Below the pieces are notes generated by a model that was not told the origin of the DNA, searched no databases, and saw only the letters and a list, made by a program, of their open reading frames with translations. 64,000 nt of DNA. Source: Sporobolomyces roseus (Eukaryota; Basidiomycota; Microbotryomycetes; Sporidiobolales; Sporidiobolaceae). Location of the stretch: positions 1,240,001 to 1,304,000 of the forward strand of contig JADILM010000008.1 of the NCBI GenBank assembly GCA_016617785.1. Direction: 5' to 3'. The translations under genes and the position numbers were made by a program. Each line of letters opens with the position of its first letter. Position 1 is the first letter of the stretch. Positions 1-11,146 of this stretch are shown here, piece by piece.

Positions 1-495
1 AATCGCTTGTAAATTGAAAGTCGGGATTGAATCGTTGTAAAGCTTGTTACTTCTGTTCGGCTTGAGTATCTTATGAAAAGAGAGGTCAGAAGCTGAATGA
101 GAGGCTTAGTCGAGCGGGATCAACATCCAGAGTCGAACTTGGGGGGACTTGAGCGAAGAAGGATCGGATTCGACGACTTGCGCTTAGTTCTTCCGGTCAT
201 ATTCGAGTGGTCTGCTGTAGTAGAGGTGTGCAAGAGAACAAATTAACGAATCAATACGAAGTAGACAGCGAACAGAAGCAGAGTCGAGACGAGACAGATG
301 AAACGGGAGATTTCAGGCGCAAGTCAACGAGCGTCGTCTATACGAAGCGCGAGAGCTATCTGAGCGATACAAAAGCCTTCAATCTAGCCTAGATATTGTG
401 GTGAGGTTCTCGGAGTGAAGTGTAGGAGATCAACTTCAACTTTCTCGGAAACGTCACCTCTTGCTTTCCTCCCTTTCACCACACTTTCACAAGCC
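1..495. other. Upstream intergenic region
   Basis: No gene is recognised here. Short open frames exist but lack family resemblance or plausible codon pattern. The last ~80 bases are CT-rich, as in the leaders of other genes in this window, and probably form the 5' leader of the gene starting at 496. Confidence 0.5.
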
Positions 496-1313
496 ATGTC
501 GAACCCTACAGTAGAAGCTTACAAAGAGCAAGCCATGTCACAATTCAAAGTAGCCGTAAGCGTCTTCTCTTCCTCCCTCTCCTCTCCTCTCCCTACTCCC
601 CACTGACTCAACTTTCAATCTCGATAGCGTTCCTATCTCAACGACAAACGTTCATCTGCTCAAACAGACTACTTCGACCCCGCTTCTGATTTCGTCAATC
701 GTTCAGCAGCCGAGAAACCTCTACCAACTTTATTCCTAGCTATCCTCGTCGCATTCTCGATTTTACCCCTTGGAGTATTCCTCGTATTCACCGTCGGAAC
801 TCTTCTTATCATTGGAGGAGGCTCATTAGTAGCTACTCTACTATTCTTGGGATTCATCATTGGGAATGCAAGTGAGTTAACACACTTTTCTCACTCTTTC
901 GAATTATCGAGGGAATGGAGGCTGATTTAGTAATGAGGGAAAACAGCTATGTTACTCTTGGGTGCGTTGTCAATTGCGGCATTCTTTGCGGCTTGTATCA
1001 TGGGGTGGATAGTTGCAGGTTACGCCGCTTATCGTTTCGCGATCATTCTTACTCATTCTCAAAACTTGCCTCAAGGACTCAAGGTACGCTTGGAACACTC
1101 TTCTTACTGTCTTTGATTCGAGGCTAATCAGTCAGTGACTTCGATTCGTGTGTACAGGAGTTCAAGGAAGAAGCTCTCACTTTGGTATTCGGAAAAGGAT
1201 TTAGAGGAATCGATGGATCGAATGGGTCAAGTCAGAGGGATAACAAAGTTCGATTCGATAATCATGTGCAACATTCGGATAATGGGGATGCAAAGATCAA
1301 ACAAGGGGAGTAG
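496..1313 (+). CDS. Promethin/LDO-like small membrane protein
   Basis: Four exons (496-555, 628-871, 947-1083, 1158-1313) give a protein of about 200 residues. Each intron has GT...AG ends and the frame stays open throughout. The N-terminus is short and polar. The middle holds two closely spaced pairs of hydrophobic segments (residues ~50-125) joined by short glycine-containing turns, with no signal peptide. The C-terminus is polar (ending DAKIKQGE). Paired hairpins flanked by short polar tails are what promethin (TMEM159) and yeast Ldo16/45 show; these act with seipin at endoplasmic-reticulum/lipid-droplet contacts. The assignment rests on topology and sequence flavour, not a diagnostic motif; another fungal 3-4 TM protein is possible. 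Confidence 0.55.
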
Positions 1314-1586
1314 TAGAAGGACTCGCTTGAAGTACTCAGTGTGCGATACGATAGAATTTTAGGGTTGTTTTTTTCCGTTGTCGATGGTTTCTCAATGTCT
1401 TCTCTGCTCCTGTTTCTTCCTTATAGCTCCTCTCTTCTTACTTGCAGAGTACATACAGATTACACAACGCTCAAAATGAGAGAATCAGCAGTTTTGGTTT
1501 TCGATTCTCAACTTGCGAAATTTCGAGAAGGATTTCGCTGCCTCGTTTCCAACCCTTCACCTCACTTCGCTCTTTTACTTCAATCA

Positions 1587-2805
1587 ATGGCTTCAAGAAC
1601 ACTCTTCACCTCTGGCTACGGCGGACAGATCCATACTCTCTCCTTCACTCCCTCCACTTCCTCCCTCTCTCTCAATTCATCAACTTCGTCCGGATCCGCT
1701 CCCACCTGGCTTTATCAACACCCTTCCCTACCCATCCTCTACACCGGTGATGAGTTCTCGAAACCCAATGGCACCCTCAGCGCGTTCAAGATCGATCAAC
1801 AAACAATGACGTTAACTCCTTTGGAAGGAGAAGGGAGAACGAAAGAAGGACCAGTACATTTCGTTACTAGTCAAGATGGGAAACAATTATTCAGTGCTTG
1901 TTATGCGAGTGGTGCGCTAAGTACAACGAAATTGAGGGAGGATGGAACTTTCGTTGGAGAGGAGGAGGAGGGAGGGAAAGGTCAGAACTTTGTATTTGGT
2001 GGGAAAGGAGTCAATCCAGAGAGACAAGAAGGTCCTCATGCACATGGAGTGTGAGTACAAGTCGAACTCCGAAATCGCAAACGAGAAATCTTCGCTGATT
2101 CCCAGTTTCGTCGATACTTGCAGAGCTTTGGATCCTACAGGTCAATACCTATTCTGTACAGATCTCGGTACAGATCAAGTTCACATCTGTCGCGTCTCTC
2201 CCTCCCGAATCGACCTATCCGTCTCATTCTCTACGACGAAAGGATCCGGTCCCCGACACCTCGTTTTCTCTCGACCACACTTATCACGTACCCTCCTCTA
2301 CCTGATCGAAGAATTGAGCAACACGATCTCCATCTACTCACTCGAATACCCTCATCCACCTCTAGTAGAAGAAGCTTATCCAACGATCCAACCCGTTCAA
2401 CTCAATATCTCGATCCTACCTCCTTCGCACTCGAAAATCAAAGGGGATTGGACAGCCGCCGAATTAAAATTGAGTAAAGATGGGAGATTACTTTATGCTA
2501 CGAACAGAGCACCTCAAACGGAAGGAGTCAAGTCAGATTACATGACGATTTTATCTTTGGATGAAGAAGGACGAATTATGGAGAGTGAGAATGAGTATGT
2601 CGAGTTGAAAGGAGTTGGACCTAGACACTTTGAGTTGATGAAGGAGGAATGGGAGGGAGAGGTTTATATGGCAGTTGCGTTTCAGAGTACTAATGAAGTG
2701 AGAATTTATAGAGTGAGAGGGAAAGTGGTGGAGGAAGTAGCGCATTTGGGTGGATTGGAAGGGGTCACTTGTGTAGTGTGTGGAGATAGAACGATTATGC
2801 TATAG
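1587..2805 (+). CDS. Lactonase, 7-bladed beta-propeller (copy 1)
   Basis: Two exons (1587-2050 and 2124-2805) encode about 380 residues. The start is the ATG of MASRTLFTSGYGG, whose GGYxGxIHxLxF pattern is the first propeller strand of the 6-phosphogluconolactonase/carboxymuconate-cyclase-like family (PF10282). Splicing joins GPHAHG to VALDPTGQYLFCTDLG, recreating the family's His-x-His...DPTG...DLG core; GSGPRHLVFS and GVGPRHF later in the protein are the repeated blade motifs. Such proteins hydrolyse sugar lactones or cyclise muconates; the substrate cannot be told from sequence. The next gene on the same strand is a divergent paralogue, so this is a tandem duplication. Confidence 0.85.
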
Positions 2806-2949
2806 ATCAATAGAGATTTGGAAGTGTGTTCGTTGGTTGCGACAGGGAAATAGACCGACTTCGACTTTGCGAAAACGGTTCATTTCTTGCCCTCCACTCT
2901 TTCCTTTCCAACCAACATATATCATATCGCTCGCCCTCGCCCCTAGATT

Positions 2950-4287
2950 ATGATGAGCTCTTATCGGTTACTTATAGGAGGCTACGAAGGTCAGATCCAC
3001 GCACTCGAATTCTCCCCACTCCATAAAGACTCAGAAAGGAGATTGAAGATAACCTCTTCACAAGCATGCGGGAAAGCTCCTACTTGGTTAACACTCTCAG
3101 AAGATGGTACGTACTCTCTCTCTGAAGCTCATCTGGAGTGTTCGCTGACGCTGTTGAGGAGAGAGAGATTAGGGAAATCGATTTACTGTTTGGATGAATG
3201 GGGTCAGCCCCATGGAGATGTTACTGCTTTGCAAGTGGACGAGATAGGTCAATTAACAAAGCTCACTACTGTATCAACCGGTACGCTCGCCTTTCGACCT
3301 CGCTTCGACTACTTTCGCTAATTTCTTTCGCACTTCAAAGGTGGATTATGGCCATGTCATTCCGTCCTTCTCCCCTCTGTCGAACCCCCTCGACTGATCG
3401 CGACAAACTACAAAGGCGCTTCAATCGCTTCGATTCCTTTACACGCCTCAGGAGACCTCGACCTCACTTCCTCTTCCTTCTCCCGTATCGAATACCTCGG
3501 TACTCGACAACCCGGTCCTCACAAATCACGACAAACCCAAGATCACCCACATGGAGCTCACCTCGACCCCACTGGGAAACTCATCGTAATCCCAGATTTA
3601 GGAACTGATGATTTGAGATTAATCGGAGTGAGAGATGATGGGACTCTAGAAGAGTTGGATGAAGTACACATGAAAGATGGAGATGGACCACGACATTGTG
3701 TGTTTTCAAAGAATGGGGAGAGGTTATACGTTTTAAACGAGTTGGACAATTCAATTTCAGTTTATTCAGTCGATTATCCTCCTCCTCTACTCAAAATCCT
3801 TCCTACTTCTTCTCCACGATACCCTACACTCTCTTTAATTCAATCTAACATCTCCCTCTTACCCCCTCAACCATTCCCACATCAATCCGATTTCAGTTCA
3901 TGGCACGCAGCCGAAATCGTCCTCTCTCCTTCTAATCAAACTCTCTACGCTTCGAATCGAGCAGAAGGTCACAACCCACTCCATCCACCTCCTTCGACAT
4001 GTTCCGACCTCCTCGCTATCTTTCCACTCGACTCTTCAAACGGGAAACTTATTGAAGAAGAAAGAGAATTAATCGAGATTGGAGGAAGGTGTCCTAGGCA
4101 TTTCGATTTGATCGGAGAAGGCCAAGAGGAAGGGAAATGGATGGTTGTTTGTTGTCATGATTCAGATGAAGTGATTGTGTTTGAGAGGGGAGGAGTGGAT
4201 GGGAGGGAATTGGAAGAAGTTGCGAGGTTGTCAAGTTGTGGGAAACCTGCGGTTGTCGTTTGTTTACCTCTCAAGAACGAGGAGTAG
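2950..4287 (+). CDS. Lactonase, 7-bladed beta-propeller (copy 2)
   Basis: Three exons (2950-3106, 3173-3280, 3341-4287) encode about 400 residues. The start could be either of two adjacent ATGs (2950 or 2953). The protein opens with LLIGGYEGQIHALEF, has HPHGAHLDPTGKLIVIPDLG (the His/DPTG/DLG core), and repeats GDGPRHCVFS, PRHFDL and LYASNRAEGH. It is the downstream tandem paralogue of the preceding gene but has an extra intron near the N-terminus. Its last ~450 bases and 3' flank recur inverted and broken at 10604-11146, so this is taken as the functional source copy. A cytosolic sugar-lactone hydrolase or muconate-type enzyme is likely; substrate unknown. Confidence 0.85.
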
Positions 4288-4960
4288 AGACAAGAGTGGA
4301 ATGCAGTACTTTGAGGAGGTGTAAGCAGAGACTACGACAAGAGAAGGGGAAGTTTACAAGAAAGTGAGAGAAGAGAGTGAGAGGGTACTGATTTTGAGTG
4401 GGTTTCAAGCTGATGGATGAGGTTCGAGGGTACTGATTCCGAGTGGGTTCAAGCAAATGGATGAGGTTTCAAGCTAAGAGAGAGAGAGAGATCTAGTCAT
4501 CAGAAGAAGGGTTGGATTGAGGGTTCTCTTCTGATTCTGCCCATTCTTGCCTAACTAAAGCTTGACGTTCTTTACCAGGCTAAAGTTGACAAAAAAAGCA
4601 ATAGAGTCAGTTTCTCTCTCATTTTTTGGCATGAAGGGTAACTAGGAGTGCTTACCAAGTCAGGTTGTTCTTCTTTGATTTCTTCAGTGCGACGCTTCTG
4701 AAAAGCACGCCAGAGTTCCATTTGAGAGGTCCCTTCGTCGTCTCTGTACGTCGAGAGAAAGTTTTCCATCAGTCTTTCATTCCCTTTTCTCCTCTTGGTT
4801 ACAGGTTCTCCATCATGATGAAACGAGAGAGATGAAGTGGAAGAGGGGATTGGAGGGTAGAGCGAGAGAGATAGAACAGGGAAACTCACGAAGATTTGGT
4901 TTGCTTTTTTGAAGCTGTAAGCCAAACAACTAGCGCATCAGCTCAGTTTTCCGGAGATGG
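3755..4960. repeat. Source block of an inverted segmental duplication
   Basis: The 3' part of lactonase copy 2, the intergenic spacer and most of the HMG-like gene reappear in reverse-complement order at about 10040-11146. Limits are estimated from where similarity fades. Both genes are intact here and disrupted in the other copy. Confidence 0.85.
4381..4469. repeat. Two-unit tandem repeat, ~45 bp
   Basis: Two imperfect units begin with GAGGGTACTGATT at 4381 and 4426. They lie between the convergent ends of lactonase copy 2 and the HMG-like gene. The inverted copy near 10450-10510 retains only one unit. Confidence 0.8.
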
Positions 4961-5006
4961 GTGAAGCAGATCTAGACTTACCTTTGGTAGTAGTAGACTT
5001 GCCCAT
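4493..5006 (-). CDS. Small HMG-box-like protein (member 1)
   Basis: Four exons are inferred: 5006-4982 (25 nt), 4914-4890, about 4791-4656, and 4579-4493, giving about 90 residues. The start is MGKSTTTK, followed by a lysine-rich tail (KKQTKSS) and a helical segment with YRDDEG, ELWRAFQKRR, EIKEEQPDLPGKE and RQEWAESEENP. The pattern of long charged helix, 'E-x-P-D-L' turn, then helix with a conserved Trp resembles helices 1-2 of an HMG box, but the full box is not present. The third exon's acceptor is uncertain by a few bases (two AG choices give serine at the junction). A homologue with the same 25-nt first exon is at 19659. Probably a small nuclear protein; the function is inference. Confidence 0.6.
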
Positions 5007-5617
5007 TATGACGTTGATTCGAGATGATCGTGAAAGAAAGCTAAGAAAGAGTGAAGAGGACCTTGCGCTCGACGTCAGTTCCTGAGAGCAGAGAGAAGAC
5101 AAAAGAGGACGGAGGAGACGTACAAAGATTGAGAGAGATCGAAAAAGCTATCTAGATGCAACGGAGAAGAGATCGAAGCTAGTTTGAGAGAGGGAAGAGA
5201 GAAGAAGAGAAGAAAGAGAGGATTGGGGAGGAGACTCGCTTCAGCTGACTAGGACGTCTCAAATTGAATCATTTTCAAGTCCTTTCGACACTATGAGACG
5301 TCGAGATTCAGGCTGGGGTAAGGAAAGCTATATTGGCGAGAATAGTGAGCCTCTCAGAAATACCTTGCGAAGAAGTTGGAATTTCGTTCACTTCTTCTTC
5401 CTCTCTCTCCATTCCGCTTCTCCCTCTCTTTCAGCTCTCATTCACACTTCAATATAAGGACAGCACTACCCCGACGTCGAAAGTTATAAGAAGAAGAATC
5501 TTCCTCTTTATTTACCCCTGCATCAAATCGTGTCAAGCGAAAAGTTGAGGGAAACCTCCCTTCCTTCCTTCCTCTTCACGATTCCTCTCCACTCTCTCAG
5601 CTCAATCACAGAACGCG
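5007..5617. promoter_or_regulatory. Divergent intergenic region
   Basis: About 610 bases separate the start of the HMG-like gene (minus) from the transporter (plus). The left half is purine-rich with GA runs and the right half CT-rich just before the ATG at 5618. It presumably carries both promoters. No TATA box or conserved element can be assigned. Confidence 0.5.
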
Positions 5618-7938
5618 ATGGAAGATGATCTGTTAACACCGACGCCGCGACCACACGTCAGATTCGAAGATGATTCTTCCTCATCTCCTCTCGCTCTTCC
5701 TCCCGCTACCACCTCGTCCACATCTCTCGCTTCTTCCTCCTCGTCCTCCTCCTCCTCAAGTTCAATCTTACCACCACCACCTCCCTCCCAACCCGTAGCT
5801 CCCTTCTCAACAACAAAACCTTATTCCGATTCCGATCCCTCATCCACCTCCTCCCCTCTCTATTCCTACGACGATACCGAGCCCATTCAATCCTCTTCCG
5901 CTCTTCTCTCCTCCCCAGATTCCTATTACCCTCCAAAACCCCTCGCATCAAACATTTCTTCTCGAGAAACAGAATTCGATTTAGACCCAGACGACCTAGA
6001 TACCTCGGATTATGATTCTGCGCCTTTAATGGAAGGTTTACTCGATCATCCGAGGGCGAAGAGAGGGAGTTTGGATTTGAGGAGTGAGGATAGAAGATTG
6101 AAGGATTTGGAGAGGGATGCGGAAGAGGATAACGTTCCTGAATGGTTGACTAGGGGAGGAGGAGTTTGGGCGGGAATAGCAAATATGAGTAATTCAATTC
6201 TTGGGGCGGGGATTATTGGTACGTTTCAAGGAAGAGTTCGAAAGAATCAGTCGAGAGAGTTTCGCATGCTGATTTGTCGGAGTCTTTGGAACGTAGGTCT
6301 ACCTTATGCGCTGAGAGAAGCGGGACTTTTGAGTGGCATTGTGTTATTACTGGTGTTGGGAGTTGTGACGGATTGGACAATTCGGTTGATCGTTTTGAAT
6401 GCGAAAATGAGTGGGAGAAGAAGTTACATCGATATCATGGATAGTTGTGAGTTTGATCGAGCGCTCGACTATTCCGATCATTATTCTGACAGTCAAGCGA
6501 TCCACCTCCTTCACAGGTTTCGGAAGAAAAGGTCGAGCAGCTTGTTCTTTCTTTCAATTCGCATTCGCATTCGGTGTAAGTCTCTCCCTTCTCTCTCCGT
6601 CCCTCCCTTCTCTCTCACTCATCACGCTCGGATCGATATAGGGAATGTGTGCATTCTGTGTCATTCTCGGCGACACGATCCCTCGAGTTCTTCAATCAGT
6701 GATAGGAGACAATGTTAACGGATTCATCAAGTTCTTGGTCTCTCGTCAAGTCGTCACTTTCCTCTTGACCGTCGGGATCTCGTATCCTTTGAGTCTGTAT
6801 AGGGATATAGAGAAATTGAGTCATGCGAGTGCGTTGGCTCTCGTTAGGTGCGTCGAATCGATTCTCTTCCGTCCAAATCCGCTTGAAACTGATTTTGGGC
6901 GAATCATTCTGCACAGCATGGTCGTCATTGTGGTGAGTGTAGCGGTGAGAGGACCTGGAGTAGAGGATACATTGAAAGGAGATCCGAATGAGAGATGGAC
7001 AATCCTAGAATCTGGATTCTTCGAAGCAATCGGTGTAATCTCTTTCGCATTCGTCGTGAGTCCCCTCTATTCTCTTTCTCTCTCTGTCTTCTCGCGACCT
7101 GATTCGCTGTCTCTCGCTAGTGCCATCACAACTCACTCCTAATCTACGGCTCCCTCCGAACTCCCACCCTCGATCGATTCGCTCAAGTCACACACGTATC
7201 TACCATTCTCTCAGTCGTCGCATGCCTCTGCATGTCCACTAGTGGATTCCTAGTGTTCACGGATAGGACTCAAGGAAACATCCTGAACAATTTCGCAGAG
7301 GACGATATTTTGATCAATGTTGCTCGAGCTTGCGTACGTTTCTTCAATGCTCTCCTCCATCTACTCGTAGACGAGGTACTGATGGAGAGCGATTGTTGTT
7401 GATGTACAGTTTGGATGTAATATGTTTGCGACGTTACCTTTGGAAGCGTTCGTTTGTCGGGAAGTAGCCGAAACTTATTTCTGGCCGGACGAGAAAGAGT
7501 TTAATAAGAAACGACATGTACTTATTACTTCGGGATTAGTCTTCTCGGCTTTGATCGGTGAGCACCCTCGTGTTCTCTCTGTTTCCCAAATCTGCAAGCT
7601 GATTCGATTGACCGTTTTGTTTAGTCTCGTTGATCACTTGTGACTTGGGATTAATTCTCGAGTTAGCAGGAGGTTTCTCCGCTACAGCTCTCGCATACTT
7701 ATTCCGTTCGCCCCCCTTTCTCCCTCTTTCCTCCTCATTCCCGCTAATTCCCCTCTCTCTCCCGGATACAGCTGCCGCGTGTTTCCTCAAATTAGCAGGA
7801 CATGGCTCACAACAAGCACCTCAACGATTAGCTGCTTGGGTATGCGCGGTGTTCGGAGTGTTGGTGATGGTTTTGAGTACTTATTTGAGTATTAGGAAAG
7901 CGCTCAAGGGTGGGAGTCATAAAGTTTGTGTAGGGTAA
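5618..7938 (+). CDS. Vacuolar amino-acid transporter, AVT/SLC38 type
   Basis: About nine exons encode a protein of roughly 560 residues. A ~170-residue low-complexity Ser/Pro/Asp-rich cytosolic N-terminus precedes the first transmembrane segment, whose motif GGGVWAGIANMSNSILGAGIIG is the N-x-x-N/S-x-x-x-G-x-G-I signature of the amino-acid/auxin permease (AAAP) family. Later exons add GLPYALREAGL, TDWTIRLIVLNAKMSG, SYIDIMDS and around ten further hydrophobic helices, ending in SIRKALKGGSHKVCVG. The arrangement fits yeast Avt5/6/7, which export neutral or acidic amino acids from the vacuole. One intron (7706-7771) has an unusual GTTCGC donor; without it LAYLF-PAACFLKLAG is not continuous. Substrate not predictable. 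Confidence 0.85.
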
Positions 7939-8275
7939 TTCGAACAGTCGTGTTTGTGTTGTTTGCGATTGTCGAGAGATGGGGTTTTAGAGAGAGAGAA
8001 AGAAGGATTCTTGCGAGAGAGAAAGAAAGTCAAAAGCAAAGTTGACCTTCTACTTCTCACCCCAACTCTCGGTCTCGCTTGCACTCGCTCGCTACTCGCA
8101 CAGCAACCTTACAAATCCGCTGCGAAACCGCGACCAATCTCTCTCAAGCCTTCCTCATCTCATCTCATTCAATCCAACTCTTTCATCTCCCATCGCCTCT
8201 CACGCCGCGTCAACCCTCTCGCCCGACTCGCTACACCCCACAGAACCTCATTCGAAGTATCAGAGTGCTATCAGG

Positions 8276-9858
8276 ATGGCCTCGTCAGGGGATGTACAAG
8301 AGATCACAGTTTTAAAGTCCCAACCTGATTCAGACAAGGCGTTAGAACTACTCAGAAAGATAGCTTCAGTGAGCTCACGATGCCCTCTATCTTACTTGAG
8401 AGCTAAAGTGATAGACCGAACGCGAGCTAACGGAAACCTTCGCTCTTCTCTCCCTTCCCATACTCTCGCTCATTCAACTTTCCGCTCATTTCCACTTCCT
8501 CAAATCGCCAAATCGCTCTGTCATAACGATCGAGTAGAAAGTGAAACCAATAATGAAAGCTCACGGATGGATCCTTCCAACTCTCGCAGAGTTCTTCCCA
8601 AAGAACCCAAATTTACTCGGTACGTTTCTCCCATCTCTCCCATCTCCTCTAGCGGAAACTGATGAGCGTTTGAAGAGGATTGTATAGGTATCAACATCAA
8701 TCGAGGGAAGAAGATATGTATTCGTTTGAGACCCGCTAGTGATCCTTACAGTTTCTTAGGATTGGAGGAAGAATTGATTGGAACTATGTTACATGAATTG
8801 ACTCATAACCATCGAGGGTGCACTCAATCACTCTTCGATACCTTCTTCTAGTACTAACGTATCGAATCTGAATGTCTGCAGGCCTCACGATGATATCTTT
8901 TTTAAATTCCTCGATTCTTTATGGGTCGAATACGACGCACTCGTTTCAAAAGGCTATCAAGGTGAAGGATTCCTCGGAGTCGGGAACCGAGTAGGAGTAG
9001 GAGTCAGTCATGATGGGAACCTGAGTTTGAGGGATGCGAGAGAGAAAGCTTTGAAGACGTTCGAGGAGAAAGAAAGGATGAGGAAACTATTGGGGAGTGG
9101 TGGAGCATTGGGTGGGAGACCGGCGGAGATGAAGGGAAGGAGAATGGGTGATGTATTGGCTGATGTACGTCAACTTCCTTTGACGAGTAAGAGGAAAAAC
9201 GTTGATGCTCACAAGGACTGTTCGCGTACAGGCTGCGGAGCGAAGATTGAAAGCTCGTAAAGCTTGTGGAGGAGACGATGATCACTCTCACCCCTCCGGA
9301 TCAACTCAGCAAGACTTACCTCCCGAAATTCAGAAGGAAATCGAACTAGCCGAGAAAGATTCAAAAAGTTACATTATCGATCTCACTCAGGATGACTCGG
9401 ACGACGAACAAGAATTTGGAGAAGAAGAATTCGTTACGAAGAAAGGAAAAGGAAAGGAGAGGGTGAAAGAGGAGAGGGAGGAATCTCCAGATTTAATCAT
9501 CGTTTCCTCTTCCACTACTTCTACCTCATCGACATCAAAATCCAAACCTTCCACCTCTCGGTCCAAGCCGTTGAAACGCCCTCCACGCTCTCCCGCTCCC
9601 GCTTTTACTTCGAAACAAGGTTGGATCTGTCCTTTATGTACTTTTCAAAACCCTTCCCTCCACCTCTCATGTACTATCTGTCTCTCCGAACGACCCACAC
9701 CTCCAGTATCGACAAAGAAAAAGAAATTTGACGACAGTCGGAAAGAGAAGAGGCAGGAAGAGAAGGATGATAGTTGGTTGTGTCACGTCTGTGCGAGAGA
9801 GATGGAGGGGTGTTGGTGGACTTGTAGGGATTGTGGGACGATGAAACTCACTAGTTAG
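8276..9858 (+). CDS. WSS1: Wss1-type DNA-protein-crosslink metalloprotease
   Basis: Five exons (8276-8368, 8538-8619, 8688-8817, 8882-9164, 9232-9858). The WLM domain is clear: KPIMKAHGWILPTLAEFFPKNPNLLG, then INRGKKICIRLRP, then the zinc site HELTHNHRGPHDD (HExxH with a third His) and KGYQGEGFLGVG. This family cleaves proteins covalently trapped on DNA and is directed to SUMOylated targets. After the protease domain there are two SUMO-interaction-like stretches, YIIDLTQDDSDD and DLIIVSSS. Two C-terminal four-cysteine zinc modules follow: WICPLCTFQNP...CTICL (RanBP2 type) and WLCHVCAREM...CRDCG. The first intron is long (about 170 nt) and its acceptor GAGTAG was chosen because it restores the conserved K-P-I-M motif. 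Confidence 0.9.
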
Positions 9859-10039
9859 GCGACGGAGCGGGAAGGAGGGATAGACGAGGTTGAGAATGAT
9901 TTAGGTTTGCTTCTATATGTTGTTGTTTTCCTCTAATTCGTTTCTTGCAATTACTTTCCTATAATGCGTTCCTTCTTCAGCGGTGAAGTTGTATCATCGG
10001 CTATTGATCGAAGAGCTTGAGGCAAGTTCGACATGGCCT

Positions 10040-10433
10040 GGTGAAGCTGAGCTTGTTTCGTCGAATCGTTTCGAAAAAGCAAACCAAATCTTCGGACGTC
10101 TCCCTAATCTCTCTCTCCCTCTCTCTTCATCCCCTTCTATCCTCTCCCACTTCATCGCTCTCGTCAATACTATCTCGCGGTCATCATGCTGAAGAAACTG
10201 GAACAAAGAGAACGGAAGGGAATGAAGACTGATCGAAACTTTCTCTCTGAACGGACAGAGACGACGAAGGGACCTCTCAAATGGAGCTCTGGCGTGCTTT
10301 CCAGAAGCGTAGGACTGAAGAGCTCAAAGAAGAACAACCTGATTTGCCTGGTAAAGAACGTCAAGCTTTGGTCAGGTCTGAATGGGCAGAATCAGAAGAG
10401 AACCCTCAATCCAACCCTTCTTCTGAAGACTAG
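10040..10433 (+). pseudogene. HMG-like gene remnant (copy of member 1)
   Basis: The segment from the lysine-rich exon (around 10069) to a TAG at 10431 matches the gene at 4493-5006, including the C-terminal frame with MELWRAFQKRR, EEQPDLPGKE and SEENPQSNPSS. The first exon and its ATG are not recognisable. The GT of the second intron's donor is lost (GGACG instead of GTGAG). A two-base length difference near 10244 puts a stop in frame before the conserved helices. The last intron of the source gene (4580-4655) is absent precisely at its boundaries, although an upstream intron is still present as sequence. Confidence 0.75.
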
Positions 10434-10603
10434 ATCTCTCTCTCTCTTTAGCTGGAATCCCATCATCCATTTGCTTGAACCCCACTCCCAAGAATCAGTA
10501 CCTCTCCTTCTCACTTTCTTGTAAACTTCCCCTTCTCTATTGTTCTCTCTTGTCGTAGTCTCTGATCAGTGTTCTCAAACGTACTTGCATTCCACTCTTG
10601 TCT

Positions 10604-11146
10604 CTACTCCTCCTCCTCCTCCTTCTTGAGAGGTAAACAAACGACAACCGCAGGTTTCCCACAACTTGTCAACCTCGCAACTTCTTCCAATTCCCTCCCA
10701 TCTAACCCTTTCCTCTCAAAATCATCACTTCATCCGAATCATGACAACAAATAACCATCCATTTCCCTTCCTCTTCCCCTTCCCCAATCAGTTCGAAATG
10801 CCTAGGACATCGTCTCCCAATCTCAATTAATTCTCGTTCTTCTTCAATAAGTTTCCCGTTTGAAGAGTCGAGTGGAAAGATAGCTAGGAGGTCGGAACGT
10901 GTCGAAGGAGGTGGATGGAGTGGGTTGTGACCTTCTGCTCGATTCGAAGCGTAGAGGGTTTGACTGGAGGGAGAGAGAATCAATTCGGCTGCATGCCATG
11001 AACTGAGATCGGATTGATGTGGGAATGGTTTTGGGGGTAAGAGGGAGATGTTTGATTGTAGTAAAGAGAGTGTAGGGTATCGTGGTGAAGAAGTAGTGGG
11101 AAGGAGTCTGAGAGAATATTCGACAGATTGTCGATTTGGCTGCGAT
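10604..11146 (-). pseudogene. Lactonase 3' fragment (copy of lactonase 2)
   Basis: On the minus strand the segment encodes LSPSSQTLYASNRAEGH through PRHFELIGEGEEEG and CCHDSDEV, almost identical to the end of lactonase copy 2. A one-base length change after DSDEV leads to an early TAG. The part upstream of about 10985 continues the similarity in another frame, so there is at least one more frameshift. Sequence beyond about 11146 no longer matches, so the 5' two-thirds of the gene was never copied or has been lost. Confidence 0.85.

Larger units (their letters stand above)
10040..11146. repeat. Inverted, decayed copy of the 3.8-5.0 kb block
   Basis: Reverse-complement similarity to about 3755-4960 is continuous across two genes and their spacer. 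Both gene copies here have lost their starts and carry frame-disrupting changes, so this is the derived copy. Confidence 0.85.

Noticed and set aside
10040..11146. Interpretation of the inverted copy as a retrogene or transposon
   Set aside because: It spans two convergent genes and their spacer and retains other intron sequence; there are no terminal repeats, target-site duplications or poly-A tract visible.
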